Positions 1-9,140 are shown, counted from the first letter of the stretch. The stretch: DNA of 64,000 bases from Limnothrix sp. FACHB-406 (GCF_014698235.1 NZ_JACJSP010000007.1:1-64000), one strand, 5' to 3'. A program made the numbers and translations. Notes: generated by a model from the sequence alone, not told the origin.

Positions 1-98
1 GACCAGCCGACGAAGACGAAGCGATCCCGCTTCAGCCAGTCGTCCACTACGTCGAACCACCCGCGTTCCGTGCCCACGCGTCCAACTGCGATGGTCAT
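1..98 (-). CDS. psbD: Photosystem II D2 protein, N-terminal fragment (cut by left edge)
   Basis: Reading the minus strand from the ATG at 96-98 gives 32 codons before the window ends. The peptide starts MTIAVGR, continues [16 protein letters not shown] and ends FVFVGW. This is the conserved cytoplasmic N-terminus of the D2 reaction-centre protein, which precedes its first membrane helix. D2 pairs with D1 to bind the P680 chlorophylls, pheophytin and the QA plastoquinone. A GGAG Shine-Dalgarno motif lies at 106-109, seven bases before the start. About 320 residues are missing. psbC commonly follows psbD but would lie outside the window. Identification rests on a short but highly distinctive segment. 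Confidence 0.93.
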   Translation of the reverse strand, partial: MTIAVGRVGTERGWFDVVDDWLKRDRFVFVGW

Positions 99-409
99 GG
101 AAGAACTCCGAGTAAGAAGGGAAATAAATGACAAAAATGAGAGGTCAGGGATGATCGATGGCTAAGGGCGACTAAGCACAAAGCGATCGAATCGCCACAA
201 TCACTCTCAGAAAAGTTTAACTTTCTTTACCTAAATCCGGCTAGGGGATCGCCCCAGGAATTCGGCCGGGGGTTCCCCGGCATTGTGCGGGTCGATGCTC
301 AGGGCGGGGCCCTGGGGCGATCGCCGGGCCCGAACCGGCAACTCACGCGATCGCCCGCTGCGGGGCCTGGTTCGGTCGCCCTGGGCGATCGCGTTGGCTG
401 CCAGCGTCC
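99..409. promoter_or_regulatory. psbD upstream region
   Basis: This 311-bp stretch lies between the stop of the invertase gene and psbD, both on the minus strand. The half nearest psbD (about 110-250) is AT-rich and is the likely psbD promoter and leader. The half nearest the invertase is GC-rich, with CGATCG/HIP1-type octamers, for example at 384-391. The small ORFs here read through that GC-rich DNA and look spurious. No convincing terminator for the invertase was seen. Confidence 0.4.
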
Positions 410-1945
410 TCAATCCCATCGCAAATCCTGATATTGCGCCTCGATCGACAGGATCGATCGCAATCCCGGCATATCCAACACCGTGGCATCGGCCGGCTTA
501 TTCAAAAAATGATGAACCAACAGCAGGCCCGTAAAAGTCCAGGTTTGGTAAAGACGCGCCTCTTGCCCCAACCAAACCCCCGTGGGCCCATCAAAATATT
601 CCGGCCATTTTTGTTCCGGTAACCGCTTCAACAACACCTGATAGGCATCTTGCAAGCAATCCCAGAGCGACTCGTGCAAATGCCCAAAGCGATAGTAGGG
701 CGTGGTTGACGTTTGTTGATGTCGCAAAACGGCCACCACAAAATACCAAAGCAGGCAGGGCCAGTGACCGCCATTGTGATAGCACCAGGGGCGATTTTTG
801 GAGTCATATCCCGTTTTATTGCGCCAATCACTGGCATCCAACGGAGGATGGCAAATGCGCAAAGGCATTTCTCCAAACAAATCGGCTTGATTATTCAGCA
901 CCAATTGAAAGAGGGCACGCTGTTGGGAAAAGGTAAGCACATCAAAAATCGCGCCCAAGCAATTTCCCAAGGAAAAAAAGCGAAAATCGGGGCGACCTGT
1001 ACGGATATTACCAATCAGATATCCCCCTTGATCGCCCAGCCAGGTTTGCAACCAGTGGGGAATCGTTTCGGTGCGAATATTATATTCATTGGAAACTCGC
1101 TCACCATATTGATCAGTGGGGCGACGGCGCAGGATTTGAATGGTTTTGCCATTAATCCAATAGTGCTGAAGCAGATAGCGACGCAGGCGACGGGCCAGGG
1201 CAGTGGCGTATCGTAATTGCCAAATTTGCTGCCGAATAAAGGGATCGGTGAGGGCTGCCGATCCGGCAGTGCTACCAATCACTTTTTCCTTCAGATCGCT
1301 ATGAATTAAAACGACGGAACTGAGCAAGGCTCCATACAGCAAGGTTTGAATTTCTAAGGGTGCGCCCCACACATCCAAGGGGCGATCGATCATGAAGGCT
1401 CCATCGGGTACGTAAAGGGTTGGAGCGTGCCGAAACCATGGATGCAAAATCAGCCGCAGAAACCGCTGGATTCCCTGTTGGACTTTGGGTTGTTGGCTCC
1501 AACTCCAATCGCCCGTGCGTTGCACATAAACATGGGCCAAAATCGGCCACCAAAGGCTGGCATCAACGGAGGAAACCCGCCCGATCGCCCGTTGGCCATA
1601 GTCAGCTACCAGGGTTTGGCTGTTGGGTTCCACATAGAAGCTGCTGGGAAAAATGCCTTCCGTTTGGGGATCGGTGCTTTGCAAGTCCAGACAAATGTCT
1701 AGGAAATCTCGCAGCAAATCCGCTCGTCCATCCACCAAAAAATAAATCATCACGGGTACGTTATCCCGGATGAAAACTTCGTTGTAATTCAGGTCAGGAT
1801 CCGGCGGGGCATCGGGTCGATCGCGCCGAGGTTGTGGCAAGGCGGCAAAGGTTCCCACGGGGCGATCGCGACAGTAAACAATTGATTTGTCATAGAGCAA
1901 ATGCCGCGCGTGATGAATACTTTGAACGCTGTCAAATCGAGCCAT
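410..1945 (-). CDS. Neutral/alkaline invertase (glycoside hydrolase family 100)
   Basis: This 511-residue protein matches cyanobacterial and plant neutral invertases, which hydrolyse sucrose to glucose and fructose in the cytoplasm. Visible family segments are the N-terminal NYNEVFIRDNVPVMIYFL, the SSVDASLWWPIL stretch, a central DGAFMIDRPLDVWGAPLEIQ region and the CYHNGGHWPCLLWYFV block. No signal peptide is present. Length is normal for the bacterial enzyme; the ATG at 1943-1945 fits the family start. It is divergent from the sucrose-phosphate synthase gene, with 268 bp between the starts, so sucrose breakdown and synthesis may share a control region. The family is clear; the symbol is left blank because naming varies (inv, invA, invB). 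Confidence 0.92.
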   Translation of the reverse strand: MARFDSVQSIHHARHLLYDKSIVYCRDRPVGTFAALPQPRRDRPDAPPDPDLNYNEVFIRDNVPVMIYFLVDGRADLLRDFLDICLDLQSTDPQTEGIFPSSFYVEPNSQTLVADYGQRAIGRVSSVDASLWWPILAHVYVQRTGDWSWSQQPKVQQGIQRFLRLILHPWFRHAPTLYVPDGAFMIDRPLDVWGAPLEIQTLLYGALLSSVVLIHSDLKEKVIGSTAGSAALTDPFIRQQIWQLRYATALARRLRRYLLQHYWINGKTIQILRRRPTDQYGERVSNEYNIRTETIPHWLQTWLGDQGGYLIGNIRTGRPDFRFFSLGNCLGAIFDVLTFSQQRALFQLVLNNQADLFGEMPLRICHPPLDASDWRNKTGYDSKNRPWCYHNGGHWPCLLWYFVVAVLRHQQTSTTPYYRFGHLHESLWDCLQDAYQVLLKRLPEQKWPEYFDGPTGVWLGQEARLYQTWTFTGLLLVHHFLNKPADATVLDMPGLRSILSIEAQYQDLRWD

Positions 1946-2213
1946 AAATGCAAATCCTTAGCGGAAATCTATCGCCTTGTGGCCGGTGCTTAACCGATCG
2001 CTGGGCAATTTGAGGTTCGGGTAACCCCTCCAAGCTACTCAAAATTCGCTGGTTATGCTGGAGAGGCCGAGCGGCACGTTTCGGCCGGTCGTTCAACCAG
2101 TCGTTTCACCGTCAGTTGCCGAGTTACTCAAGGCTCGATTCAGCATCCCGAGGGTCATTGGTCATTACCCATCGCTGAAGAACGGGCTGTTCATGGAGGA
2201 TTCCAACAGAACC
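1946..2213. promoter_or_regulatory. Shared divergent promoter region of invertase and sucrose-phosphate synthase
   Basis: The region separates two outward-reading sucrose genes with opposite functions. The sps frame is open through most of it (from 2055) but the encoded residues do not resemble the family start. No operator with clear dyad symmetry was found by eye. Confidence 0.4.
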
Positions 2214-4499
2214 ATGACTGACTTGAAAAACCTGTATATCGTCACCATTAGCATTCACGGCTTGCTGCGGGGCAGCAATTTGGAACTGGGCCGCGATGCT
2301 GATACGGGTGGTCAAACCAAGTACGTGGTGGAGCTGGCGCGATCGCTCGCCCAGCGTCCAGAAATTGATCGGGTCGATCTCATCACTCGCCGCATCCAAG
2401 ACCCGAAAGTGAGCGCCGACTATGCCCAGCCCATTGAACCCCTCAGCCCCAAATCGCAAATCGTTCGGCTGCCGGCCGGGCCGCGTCGCTATCTGCGCAA
2501 GGAGGTGCTTTGGCCCCATCTCGATATCTTTGCCGATGAAGTCTTGCGCTACCTGCGCACGGTGGGCCGCACGCCGGATTTGATTCACAGTCACTACGCC
2601 GATGCGGGCTATGTGGGATCCCGGGTGGCCGGGTGGCTGGGTGTGCCCCTGGTACATACGGGCCATTCACTGGGGCGGGTGAAGTTGCAGCGGATGTTGG
2701 AGCAAGGCAGCAAACCGGCCGCCCTGGAGGAGCAGTTCCACTTCAACACCCGCATTGAAGCGGAGGAAGTCACCCTGGCCAGTGCCAGCTTGATTGTGGC
2801 CAGCACACAACAGGAAGTGCAGGAGCAATATCAGGTTTATGACAATTACCAGCCCGATCGGATGGTGGTGATTCCGCCGGGCACGGAGCTGCAGCAGTTT
2901 TATCCACCGCCGGCCCAGTGGCCCACCCCACCGATCCAAACCCAGCTCGATCGATTCCTCACCGAGCCGCAGAAGCCGATGATCCTGGCCCTGTCGCGGG
3001 CGGAGCGGCGCAAGAATGTGGCCAGTTTGGTGCAGGCCTATGGCGAGTCGCCGGAGTTGCAATCCCTGGCCAACCTGGTGTTGGTGCTGGGCAGCCGCAC
3101 GGACATTGCAGCCATGGAGCCGGGCCCCAGGCAGGTGATGACGGAACTGATGCTGTTGATCGATCGCTACGATCTCTACGGCAAGGTGGCCTATCCCAAG
3201 CAACACCAAAGCACCGACGTGGCGGATTTATATCGCCTGGCCACCCAAACTCGGGGCGTGTTCATTAATCCGGCCCTGACGGAACCCTTTGGCTTAACGT
3301 TGATTGAGGCGGCGGCCAGCGGTTTGCCGGTGGTGGCCACCAATGACGGCGGCCCGCGCGATATTCTGGCGGCCTGTGCCAACGGGCAGTTGGTGGATCC
3401 GTTGAATCTTGACCAAATTCGATCGGCCCTTTACCAAGCCTTGACCCAGCCCGATCGTTGGCAACAGTGGTCTGAGCAAGGTTTGGCAGGCGTGCGACGC
3501 ACCTTTTCCTGGGAAGCCCATACGGAAAAATATCTGCAACAGATTCGGCAACTGTTACAACCCAAGGCCTTGCATGTGGGCAGCGCCCTCAGCGTCACCA
3601 CCCCAACCCATCGCCAGCGACAGGAGGTTTCCACGAACCCGCTGATTCGGGCAGAACATCTGTTCATTTCCGACATTGACAACACCCTGATTGGCGATCG
3701 CGAAGGACTGGATCAGCTCTTGGCCCAGTTGCTGGTGGACGATCGGGCGATCGGGTTTGGTGTGGCCACCGGGCGCACCCTGCCCAGCGCCCTCGAAACC
3801 CTGCAAGATTGGCAAATCCCGCTCCCGGATGTGTTGATCACGGCCGTTGGCAGCGAAATTCACTACGGCCCCGACCTGGTTCCCGACACCCGTTGGCGAC
3901 AATACATCAGCCACAACTGGCAACCGAACGCCATCCGCAACGCCTTGAACGACATGGAAGGCCTGGTGTTGCAGCCCGCTGCCAACCAGCGATCGCACAA
4001 GATCAGCTATTGGATTGATCCGCAAATTGCGCCCCAAATTCGCCAAATTCGCCAATATCTGCGCCGTCAGGGGCTAAATGTCCGGCTAATTAGCTCCCAT
4101 GGGCAATATTTAGACATTTTGCCCTGGCGTGCCTCCAAGGGCGATGCCCTTCGCTACTGCGCTCTGAAGTGGGGATTTTTGATCAAAAACCTGCTGGTGG
4201 CGGGCGATTCGGGCAATGATGTTTCCATGCTGCGGGGCAACACCCGGGCCGTGGTGGTGGGGAACCACAGTCGCGAACTCGATCGGCTGCGCACTCATCC
4301 AAACATCTACTTTGCCGGAGGGCACTACGCTTGGGGCATTTTGGAAGGGTTAGCCCATTACCAAATTCCTGGCTTTGGCGATCGGCCTCCGTCCCCGTTG
4401 GTGTATCCCAGCCCGATCGCCCGTTTCGGTAGCAGCTCGATCGCAGGCGATCGCCCCGGTGGCCCCAAACAGCCAACCTTGCAGCGGGCCCTGTCTTGA
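2214..4499 (+). CDS. spsA: Sucrose-phosphate synthase with C-terminal sucrose-phosphatase domain
   Basis: The enzyme joins UDP- or ADP-glucose to fructose-6-phosphate to make sucrose-6-phosphate. The glycosyltransferase part (roughly residues 1-470) has SIHGLLRGSNLELGRDADTGGQ near the N-terminus, HTGHSLGRVK, and the donor-site block EPFGLTLIEAAASGLPVVATNDGG split around residue 360. From about residue 480 follows a HAD-type phosphatase domain with DIDNT, a conserved lysine region and GDSGNDVSM. Both aspartates of the DxDxT motif are intact, so the phosphatase half may be active, giving sucrose directly. The reading frame is open from 2055, but ATG 2214 (MTDLKNLYIV, 761 residues) fits the family; a GGAGGA lies 14 bases upstream. 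Divergent from the invertase. Confidence 0.93.
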   Translation: MTDLKNLYIVTISIHGLLRGSNLELGRDADTGGQTKYVVELARSLAQRPEIDRVDLITRRIQDPKVSADYAQPIEPLSPKSQIVRLPAGPRRYLRKEVLWPHLDIFADEVLRYLRTVGRTPDLIHSHYADAGYVGSRVAGWLGVPLVHTGHSLGRVKLQRMLEQGSKPAALEEQFHFNTRIEAEEVTLASASLIVASTQQEVQEQYQVYDNYQPDRMVVIPPGTELQQFYPPPAQWPTPPIQTQLDRFLTEPQKPMILALSRAERRKNVASLVQAYGESPELQSLANLVLVLGSRTDIAAMEPGPRQVMTELMLLIDRYDLYGKVAYPKQHQSTDVADLYRLATQTRGVFINPALTEPFGLTLIEAAASGLPVVATNDGGPRDILAACANGQLVDPLNLDQIRSALYQALTQPDRWQQWSEQGLAGVRRTFSWEAHTEKYLQQIRQLLQPKALHVGSALSVTTPTHRQRQEVSTNPLIRAEHLFISDIDNTLIGDREGLDQLLAQLLVDDRAIGFGVATGRTLPSALETLQDWQIPLPDVLITAVGSEIHYGPDLVPDTRWRQYISHNWQPNAIRNALNDMEGLVLQPAANQRSHKISYWIDPQIAPQIRQIRQYLRRQGLNVRLISSHGQYLDILPWRASKGDALRYCALKWGFLIKNLLVAGDSGNDVSMLRGNTRAVVVGNHSRELDRLRTHPNIYFAGGHYAWGILEGLAHYQIPGFGDRPPSPLVYPSPIARFGSSSIAGDRPGGPKQPTLQRALS

Positions 4500-4734
4500 G
4501 CCTAATGGGCGACCGTCAAGTCACATTCCCAAACCGATCCTTCCCATAATTCAGTGCTCGATCGGGCGCTGGTTGGCCTCCGAAGCGTGATCGTTGCGAC
4601 GGAAGCTAGCAGGGTCTCATGCTCAAATCATGAGGGATCGGGCAACTCCAACAACATCCATGCGGGTTCAGCAGTCCCATCCTGGCGAGGCTGCTTAGCC
4701 CGCATCTGCTTTCTGTTTTGTTTTCTGTTTTATA

Positions 4735-4782
4735 GATCGGCTGATCAATCGGCTGGTCGATCGGCTAGTCGATCGGTTGGTG
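4735..4782. repeat. Tandem repeat, 12 bp x 4
   Basis: Four units resembling GATCGGCTGGTC follow each other, each with one or two changes, and a partial fifth (GATCAG) follows. The unit contains the GATCGG core that is common in this genome. It lies in non-coding DNA. Confidence 0.85.
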
Positions 4783-5072
4783 GATCAGTCTAGATGTCAG
4801 TTTGCATCTCTTTCGCATCTCTAATCCGGTGAGCTTCAGGGAGCGAATCAAAACCTTGAAATCGGGACTTTCTGCGGCAGCGTCCGGGTAATCTCAGTTA
4901 GTCTGTGCTGAGGGAATTGTTGCTTGCTCAAACCAAGCCTCTTGCACCATGGCCGATCGCGTGCTGCCCTGCCCCATTCGCTTGTGCCTCTATTGCCCTG
5001 GAGTCATGCCCGCAAGCCGCTGGCCCCAGTCTCCTCAGCTTCAACCCAGTCCCCCAATCATTCCCGACGGAC

Positions 5073-5117
5073 TTCCCAAAGTCATTCTTCCCAAAGCAAT
5101 TCTTCCCAAAATAATTC
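5073..5117. repeat. Tandem repeat, 15 bp x 3
   Basis: Three adjacent units: TTCCCAAAGTCATTC, TTCCCAAAGCAATTC, TTCCCAAAATAATTC. The invariant part is TTCCCAAA; the same word recurs in the 14-bp array at 15950-15991. It sits upstream of the histidine kinase gene. Confidence 0.9.
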
Positions 5118-5226
5118 AGGCCGTCCTTTCAGACTGTTGTTAACGTATGGGAAGCGTTGATCGTCCTGTGCGATCGCCCCTGGGGATCCGTCATCCTGCC
5201 TTCGAGAAGTCCTGTTGCCTAGCCCC

Positions 5227-7695
5227 ATGACCGACCCGTTCAGCACCGCCTCATCTCCTGCTGGATCGACCTCACCATCGACCCCACCGTCTCGGTCAGA
5301 ACCTGACGCGAGCATTGCTCTGCACCCGGAGGCCGATTCGGCTCCCCCCTACCGGGCCGTGAGCTTTGATGAGCATCAGGTCAATTTTCAGTCTCTGATT
5401 GAAAAAGCCACGGATATTGTAGTGATTTTGGACAGTTGCGGAATTTTTCGCTACGTCAGTCCCTCCACCGAGGGCATTTTGGGCTACACCTCCGCTGAAA
5501 CCGTGGGGCAACCGGTCGAAAACTTCGTGCATCCGGTAGATTTACCCGCCGTCCAAGGCACGATCGCGGCGGCCCTGGCCCAACCCGGCGTGAGTCAACG
5601 GCTGTCGGATTATCGCGTGCGCCATGGGGACGGCTCTTGGCGTTTTTTTGATGCGGTCACCACCAATTTGCTGGACGATTCGGCCGTGCGCGGCATTGTG
5701 GTGAACTGCCACGACATCACGGAACGGCGCTTGGCCGATCGGGTGTTGATTGAACGGGCCCGGCTGTCCAAGTTGGAGGCGGAGGTGGGGGCGGCCCTTG
5801 CTTCTGGGGGATCGCTGTCGGAAGTGTTGCAACGTTGCACCCAAACGATCGCCGGGGCCCTGCAAGTGCCCTTTGTGCGGGTTTGGACCTATAACCGGGA
5901 GGCGCGGTTGCTGGAGTTGCGAGCCTCAGCCGGCCAACATTCCCTGGTGGCGGAATTTCCCACCTATATCCCGATCGGGGCTTCCCTGGTGGGGGCGATC
6001 GCCCAAAGTCGCCAACCCTACCTGACCAACTGCACCGCCACCGACCCCAACTTTGAGGCCCGCGATTGGCTCGACAGTGAGCAGGTTGTGGCCTTTGCGG
6101 GCTATCCCCTGATTGTGGATGACCAATTGGTGGGGGTGATGGCCCTGTTTGGGCGGCGGCCCATGGTGTCGGCGGAGCATGGGGCCCTGGGTTGGATTGC
6201 CAGCGTCTTGGCCATGGCCATTGACCGAGCCTGGGCCCGCGAGGCCCTAATGTCGCGGCGGGAGGCGCTGCTGTTTCGGTTGGCGGGGCAAATTCGCCAA
6301 TCCCTGGATGTGGAAGTGGTTTTGCAAGCGGCGGTGCAGGAGATTCGATCGCTGCTGCATGTCGATCGTTGCTTGTTTTTGAACTATTGCCCCCGGCCGG
6401 TGAACAAGGATGTGACCTTCCTGGAGCAATCCTATTGGGAAGTGGCGGCCGAGTCGGCCCAGGGCGGTCTACCGAGCTTTGTGGGCAAGCAGTTACACGG
6501 CTTGGCGGCGGGAGTTGCGCCGTTGCTGTTGCAGTGGGAAATTGTTTGCACCGATGAGGTGGTGCGGCCGGCGGCGATTACGGTGCAGGAATTTTTGGCG
6601 CAACTGTCGGCGGGGGCCGCGTTGATTTTGCCGGTTCAGGGCAGCCGCACCACCTTTTTGGGGGCGGTGGCCTGTGTGGAGCATCGGGGCGATCGAATTT
6701 GGAGCGAAAGCGAGGTGGGCCTGTTGCGGGGGGTGTGCGACCAATTGGCGATCGCCCTGGATCAAGCGGCCCTTTACACCGATGCCCAAGACAAGGCCCG
6801 CCAAGCCCGCGACCAGGCCGATCGCCTGGCCCAAGCCCTGGATGAGTTGCAGTCCACCCAAATGCAACTGTTCCAAAGCGAAAAGATGTCCAGCTTGGGG
6901 CAAATGGTGGCCGGCATTGCCCACGAAATCAACAACCCGATCGCCGTTGTCCATGGCAATTTGAAATATGCCCGGCAATATTTGGCGGAATTGCTGAGGG
7001 TGATTGACACCTATCGATCGACCTATCCCGAAGCCCACGAGGCGATCGACCAACTGTTGCGGGACATTGACTTAACCTTTGTTCGCCAAGACTTCACGAA
7101 ACTCTTAGAAGCCATGGGGTTGGCAGCGGAGCGAATTCGGCAAATTGTCCTTTCCCTGCGCAACTTTGCTCGCCTCGATCGGGCAGGAATGAAACCCACC
7201 AATCTCCACGAATGCTTGGACGAAACCCTCACCCTCCTGCGCCACCGACTGGAACCCAATGGGCGGTTTGGGGGCATTCAGTTGGAGATCGATCGGGGAG
7301 AATTGCCCCTGGTGACCTGCCATGGGGGGCAGATGGCCCAGGTGTTGATGAACCTCATTGGCAATGCGATTGACGCGATGGAGTCGATCGATCGGCCCGC
7401 CATCTTGAAAATCAGCACTCGCCTGTTGAGCAACGGCCCCCAATCGATCGCGGAAATTGCCATTCGTGATTCGGGCTATGGGATTTCTGACGACATTCGC
7501 CCCCATCTGTTTAATCCCTTCTTCACCACCAAGCCCGTGGGTCGCGGCACGGGCTTGGGCCTGTCCATCACCTATCAAATTGTGGTGGAAAATCACGGCG
7601 GCACGATCGACTGGACTTCCGACCCGGAATGGGGCACAGAATTTGTGATTCGGCTGCCGGTGTTGCTGCCCCTGCCGCCCAGTTGCCGCACCTGA
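5227..7695 (+). CDS. PAS-GAF-GAF sensor histidine kinase
   Basis: A soluble sensor kinase of about 822 residues. A PAS domain (about 50-170; VILDSCGIFRYVSPSTEGILGY) is followed by two GAF-like domains (about 190-345 and 350-525). A short coiled segment leads to the dimerisation domain with the H-box GIAHEINNPI; the phosphorylated histidine is near residue 566. The ATPase domain shows the N box NLIGNAIDAM, G1 DSGYGI, F box FNPFFTTK and G2 GTGLGLS. There is no receiver domain and no transmembrane segment. Neither GAF has an evident Cys-His chromophore site, so the signal is unknown. The partner regulator is not adjacent. Start may be ATG 5227 or TTG 5215. It converges on the metal-binding protein gene, 25 bp away. 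Confidence 0.92.
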   Translation: MTDPFSTASSPAGSTSPSTPPSRSEPDASIALHPEADSAPPYRAVSFDEHQVNFQSLIEKATDIVVILDSCGIFRYVSPSTEGILGYTSAETVGQPVENFVHPVDLPAVQGTIAAALAQPGVSQRLSDYRVRHGDGSWRFFDAVTTNLLDDSAVRGIVVNCHDITERRLADRVLIERARLSKLEAEVGAALASGGSLSEVLQRCTQTIAGALQVPFVRVWTYNREARLLELRASAGQHSLVAEFPTYIPIGASLVGAIAQSRQPYLTNCTATDPNFEARDWLDSEQVVAFAGYPLIVDDQLVGVMALFGRRPMVSAEHGALGWIASVLAMAIDRAWAREALMSRREALLFRLAGQIRQSLDVEVVLQAAVQEIRSLLHVDRCLFLNYCPRPVNKDVTFLEQSYWEVAAESAQGGLPSFVGKQLHGLAAGVAPLLLQWEIVCTDEVVRPAAITVQEFLAQLSAGAALILPVQGSRTTFLGAVACVEHRGDRIWSESEVGLLRGVCDQLAIALDQAALYTDAQDKARQARDQADRLAQALDELQSTQMQLFQSEKMSSLGQMVAGIAHEINNPIAVVHGNLKYARQYLAELLRVIDTYRSTYPEAHEAIDQLLRDIDLTFVRQDFTKLLEAMGLAAERIRQIVLSLRNFARLDRAGMKPTNLHECLDETLTLLRHRLEPNGRFGGIQLEIDRGELPLVTCHGGQMAQVLMNLIGNAIDAMESIDRPAILKISTRLLSNGPQSIAEIAIRDSGYGISDDIRPHLFNPFFTTKPVGRGTGLGLSITYQIVVENHGGTIDWTSDPEWGTEFVIRLPVLLPLPPSCRT

Positions 7696-7720
7696 GCGAT
7701 TGCAGTTTGGCCAACCAGCC

Positions 7721-8884
7721 CTAACGCGGCGTGGCTGGGGCGCTTGAGGGAGTGGGTGCGCTGGCGGGCGCAAGGTTTGGCGTAAAGGGGCGATCGTGTC
7801 CACCCAAGGCCCGCACGATCGCCCGCGTATTTTGCGCCAACATCTTCACGTAGCTCTCGGCCGGCCCCCCAGCCACCCCGATCGAATCCGCATAGAGCTT
7901 GTCGGGAGCCAGGGTGACACCACTTTCCGCCGCCACCGTCTCAATCAAAGCCGGGTTAATGGTTGTTTCTGCAAAAATTGCTGGCACTTTGGCTTGGCGA
8001 ATGGCCGCCGCCATCCGGGCCATGGTTTGGGCGCTGGGTTGCTCCTCAGTGCTAATGCCAATCAGGGTTCCGAGCACCGGAATCCGATAGGTCTGGGCAT
8101 AGTACTGAAAAGCATCGTGGGTGGTCACCAGTCGTCGCTGGGCGGCGGGAATGGTTTGGATTTGGACACCAATCCATTGATCAAGCTGTTTGAGTTCCCC
8201 CAACAACCGATCGGCATTGGCCACAAACTCCGCCCGATCGCCCGGGGAAAGCTTGCTTAATTCATCCCGAATCGCCATCACCATCACCATTCCATTGCGG
8301 GCACTGCCCCACACATGGGGATCCGGAACCGTTGCCCCCTGCTCGGTCAAGGTGAGGGCCGGCACTCGCTCCCCGATCGCCACAGCCTTTGCCGTCTGTC
8401 CCGAAGATTGAATCAGCTTAATAATTCCCGGCTCCAGGTTATAGCCATTGTAAAAAATCCGATTTGCTCGCTCGATCGCCACCGTATCGCGCGGCACGGG
8501 TTCATAGAGGTGGGGGTCATCACCGGGTCTAAGCAAGCCTTTCACGATCACTTCATCACCCGCCACCCGTTGGGTTAAGTCCGTCAAAATCGTGCTGGTG
8601 ACCACCACCGTGGGCCGATCGGGCCCACTGGGTCGCTCTCCTAACCCACAGCTCACTAGCAAGACCCCAATCCCCAAACTGCCCAGCCATCGCCCCCAAG
8701 AAAAACCGGGGCCCCGCTGCCCGATCGAGGGCTGGCCGGTTGTGTGGTGTTTTCGCAGTGATGCCAGTTGTGATTGCTGGCGTAATTTCTGGCGTGCTTT
8801 CTGGGGTAATTGGGGTAATTTCTGCCGTGGTTTTCGGGGTTCTAAGGGTCGAATCATGTGCCGTTTCTCCATTGCCATCATCAA
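7721..8884 (-). CDS. Mn/Zn ABC transporter substrate-binding lipoprotein (TroA/MntC/ZnuA family)
   Basis: This protein captures a divalent metal in the periplasm and delivers it to the permease. A hydrophobic stretch ends in the lipobox LLVSCG (Cys79). Likely ligands are His125 (DPHLYEP), His190 (DPHVW), His256 (TTHDAF) and Asp333 (YADSIG). The His-His-His-Asp set resembles TroA; classical ZnuA has a His-rich loop, which is absent here, and Mn-specific MntC/PsaA proteins usually have Glu as third ligand. The metal is therefore undecided between Mn and Zn. About 60 residues rich in Lys, Gln and Pro precede the signal sequence, unusual for a lipoprotein, so a later non-ATG start is possible. 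It is divergent from its ATPase and permease genes. Confidence 0.88.
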   Translation of the reverse strand: MMMAMEKRHMIRPLEPRKPRQKLPQLPQKARQKLRQQSQLASLRKHHTTGQPSIGQRGPGFSWGRWLGSLGIGVLLVSCGLGERPSGPDRPTVVVTSTILTDLTQRVAGDEVIVKGLLRPGDDPHLYEPVPRDTVAIERANRIFYNGYNLEPGIIKLIQSSGQTAKAVAIGERVPALTLTEQGATVPDPHVWGSARNGMVMVMAIRDELSKLSPGDRAEFVANADRLLGELKQLDQWIGVQIQTIPAAQRRLVTTHDAFQYYAQTYRIPVLGTLIGISTEEQPSAQTMARMAAAIRQAKVPAIFAETTINPALIETVAAESGVTLAPDKLYADSIGVAGGPAESYVKMLAQNTRAIVRALGGHDRPFTPNLAPASAPTPSSAPATPR

Positions 8885-9140
8885 GCCACCGTCAGCAGTC
8901 CAAGACCGGGGCCAACCCCAGCCCGATCGCAGTGTTTTTGCCCAAGGGCCCGCAGCCTGGCCCCAATCAGAGCACTGGGAGGGCTTGACTTAACTTTCAT
9001 TATCATTTCATAATTACATTCATAATCTTTTCATGATCTTTCTCGGTTTGATATCGTGAAAGGCAGGTAGCTGCTAGATCGGGTTCAGGTCATTTCGCAC
9101 GATTTGATCTGGACTTTTTTTGCCCATGGGCCCAACTCCA
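8885..9140. promoter_or_regulatory. Divergent metal-transporter promoter with four phased TTCATNAT boxes
   Basis: Between the binding-protein gene (minus) and the ATPase gene (plus) is an AT-rich island. It contains TTCATTAT (8996-9003), TTCATAAT (9007-9014), TTCATAAT (9019-9026) and TTCATGAT (9030-9037). Spacings are 11, 12 and 11 bp, so all boxes face the same side of the helix. On the minus strand the boxes read ATNATGAA and include one GATAAT hexamer, as in Fur/Zur-type boxes. The arrangement suggests a metal-responsive operator serving both directions. Confidence 0.6.

Larger units (their letters stand above)
4500..5226. other. Gene-poor interval with two short tandem repeats
   Basis: About 0.7 kb between the sucrose synthase and the histidine kinase. 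It has no convincing gene; the three overlapping ORFs at 4905-5160 are in different frames and low in complexity. It carries a 12-bp tandem repeat (4735-4782) and a 15-bp tandem repeat (5073-5117), listed separately. The last 100 bp probably hold the kinase promoter. Confidence 0.5.

Noticed and set aside
713..1216. Plus-strand ORF of 167 codons inside the invertase gene
   Set aside because: It is antisense to a clear family protein and has no recognisable domain.
2055..2213. N-terminal 53-codon extension of the sucrose-phosphate synthase
   Set aside because: The family starts at MTDLKNLYIV; the extra residues are unlike any relative and lie in the divergent promoter.
5073..5117. CRISPR-like repeat array
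   Set aside because: Units are 15 bp and abut without spacers; no cas genes are present. The other short arrays were rejected for the same reason.
7721..8884. Naming the binding protein mntC
   Set aside because: The probable ligands are His-His-His-Asp rather than including Glu, so Mn versus Zn specificity cannot be decided from sequence.
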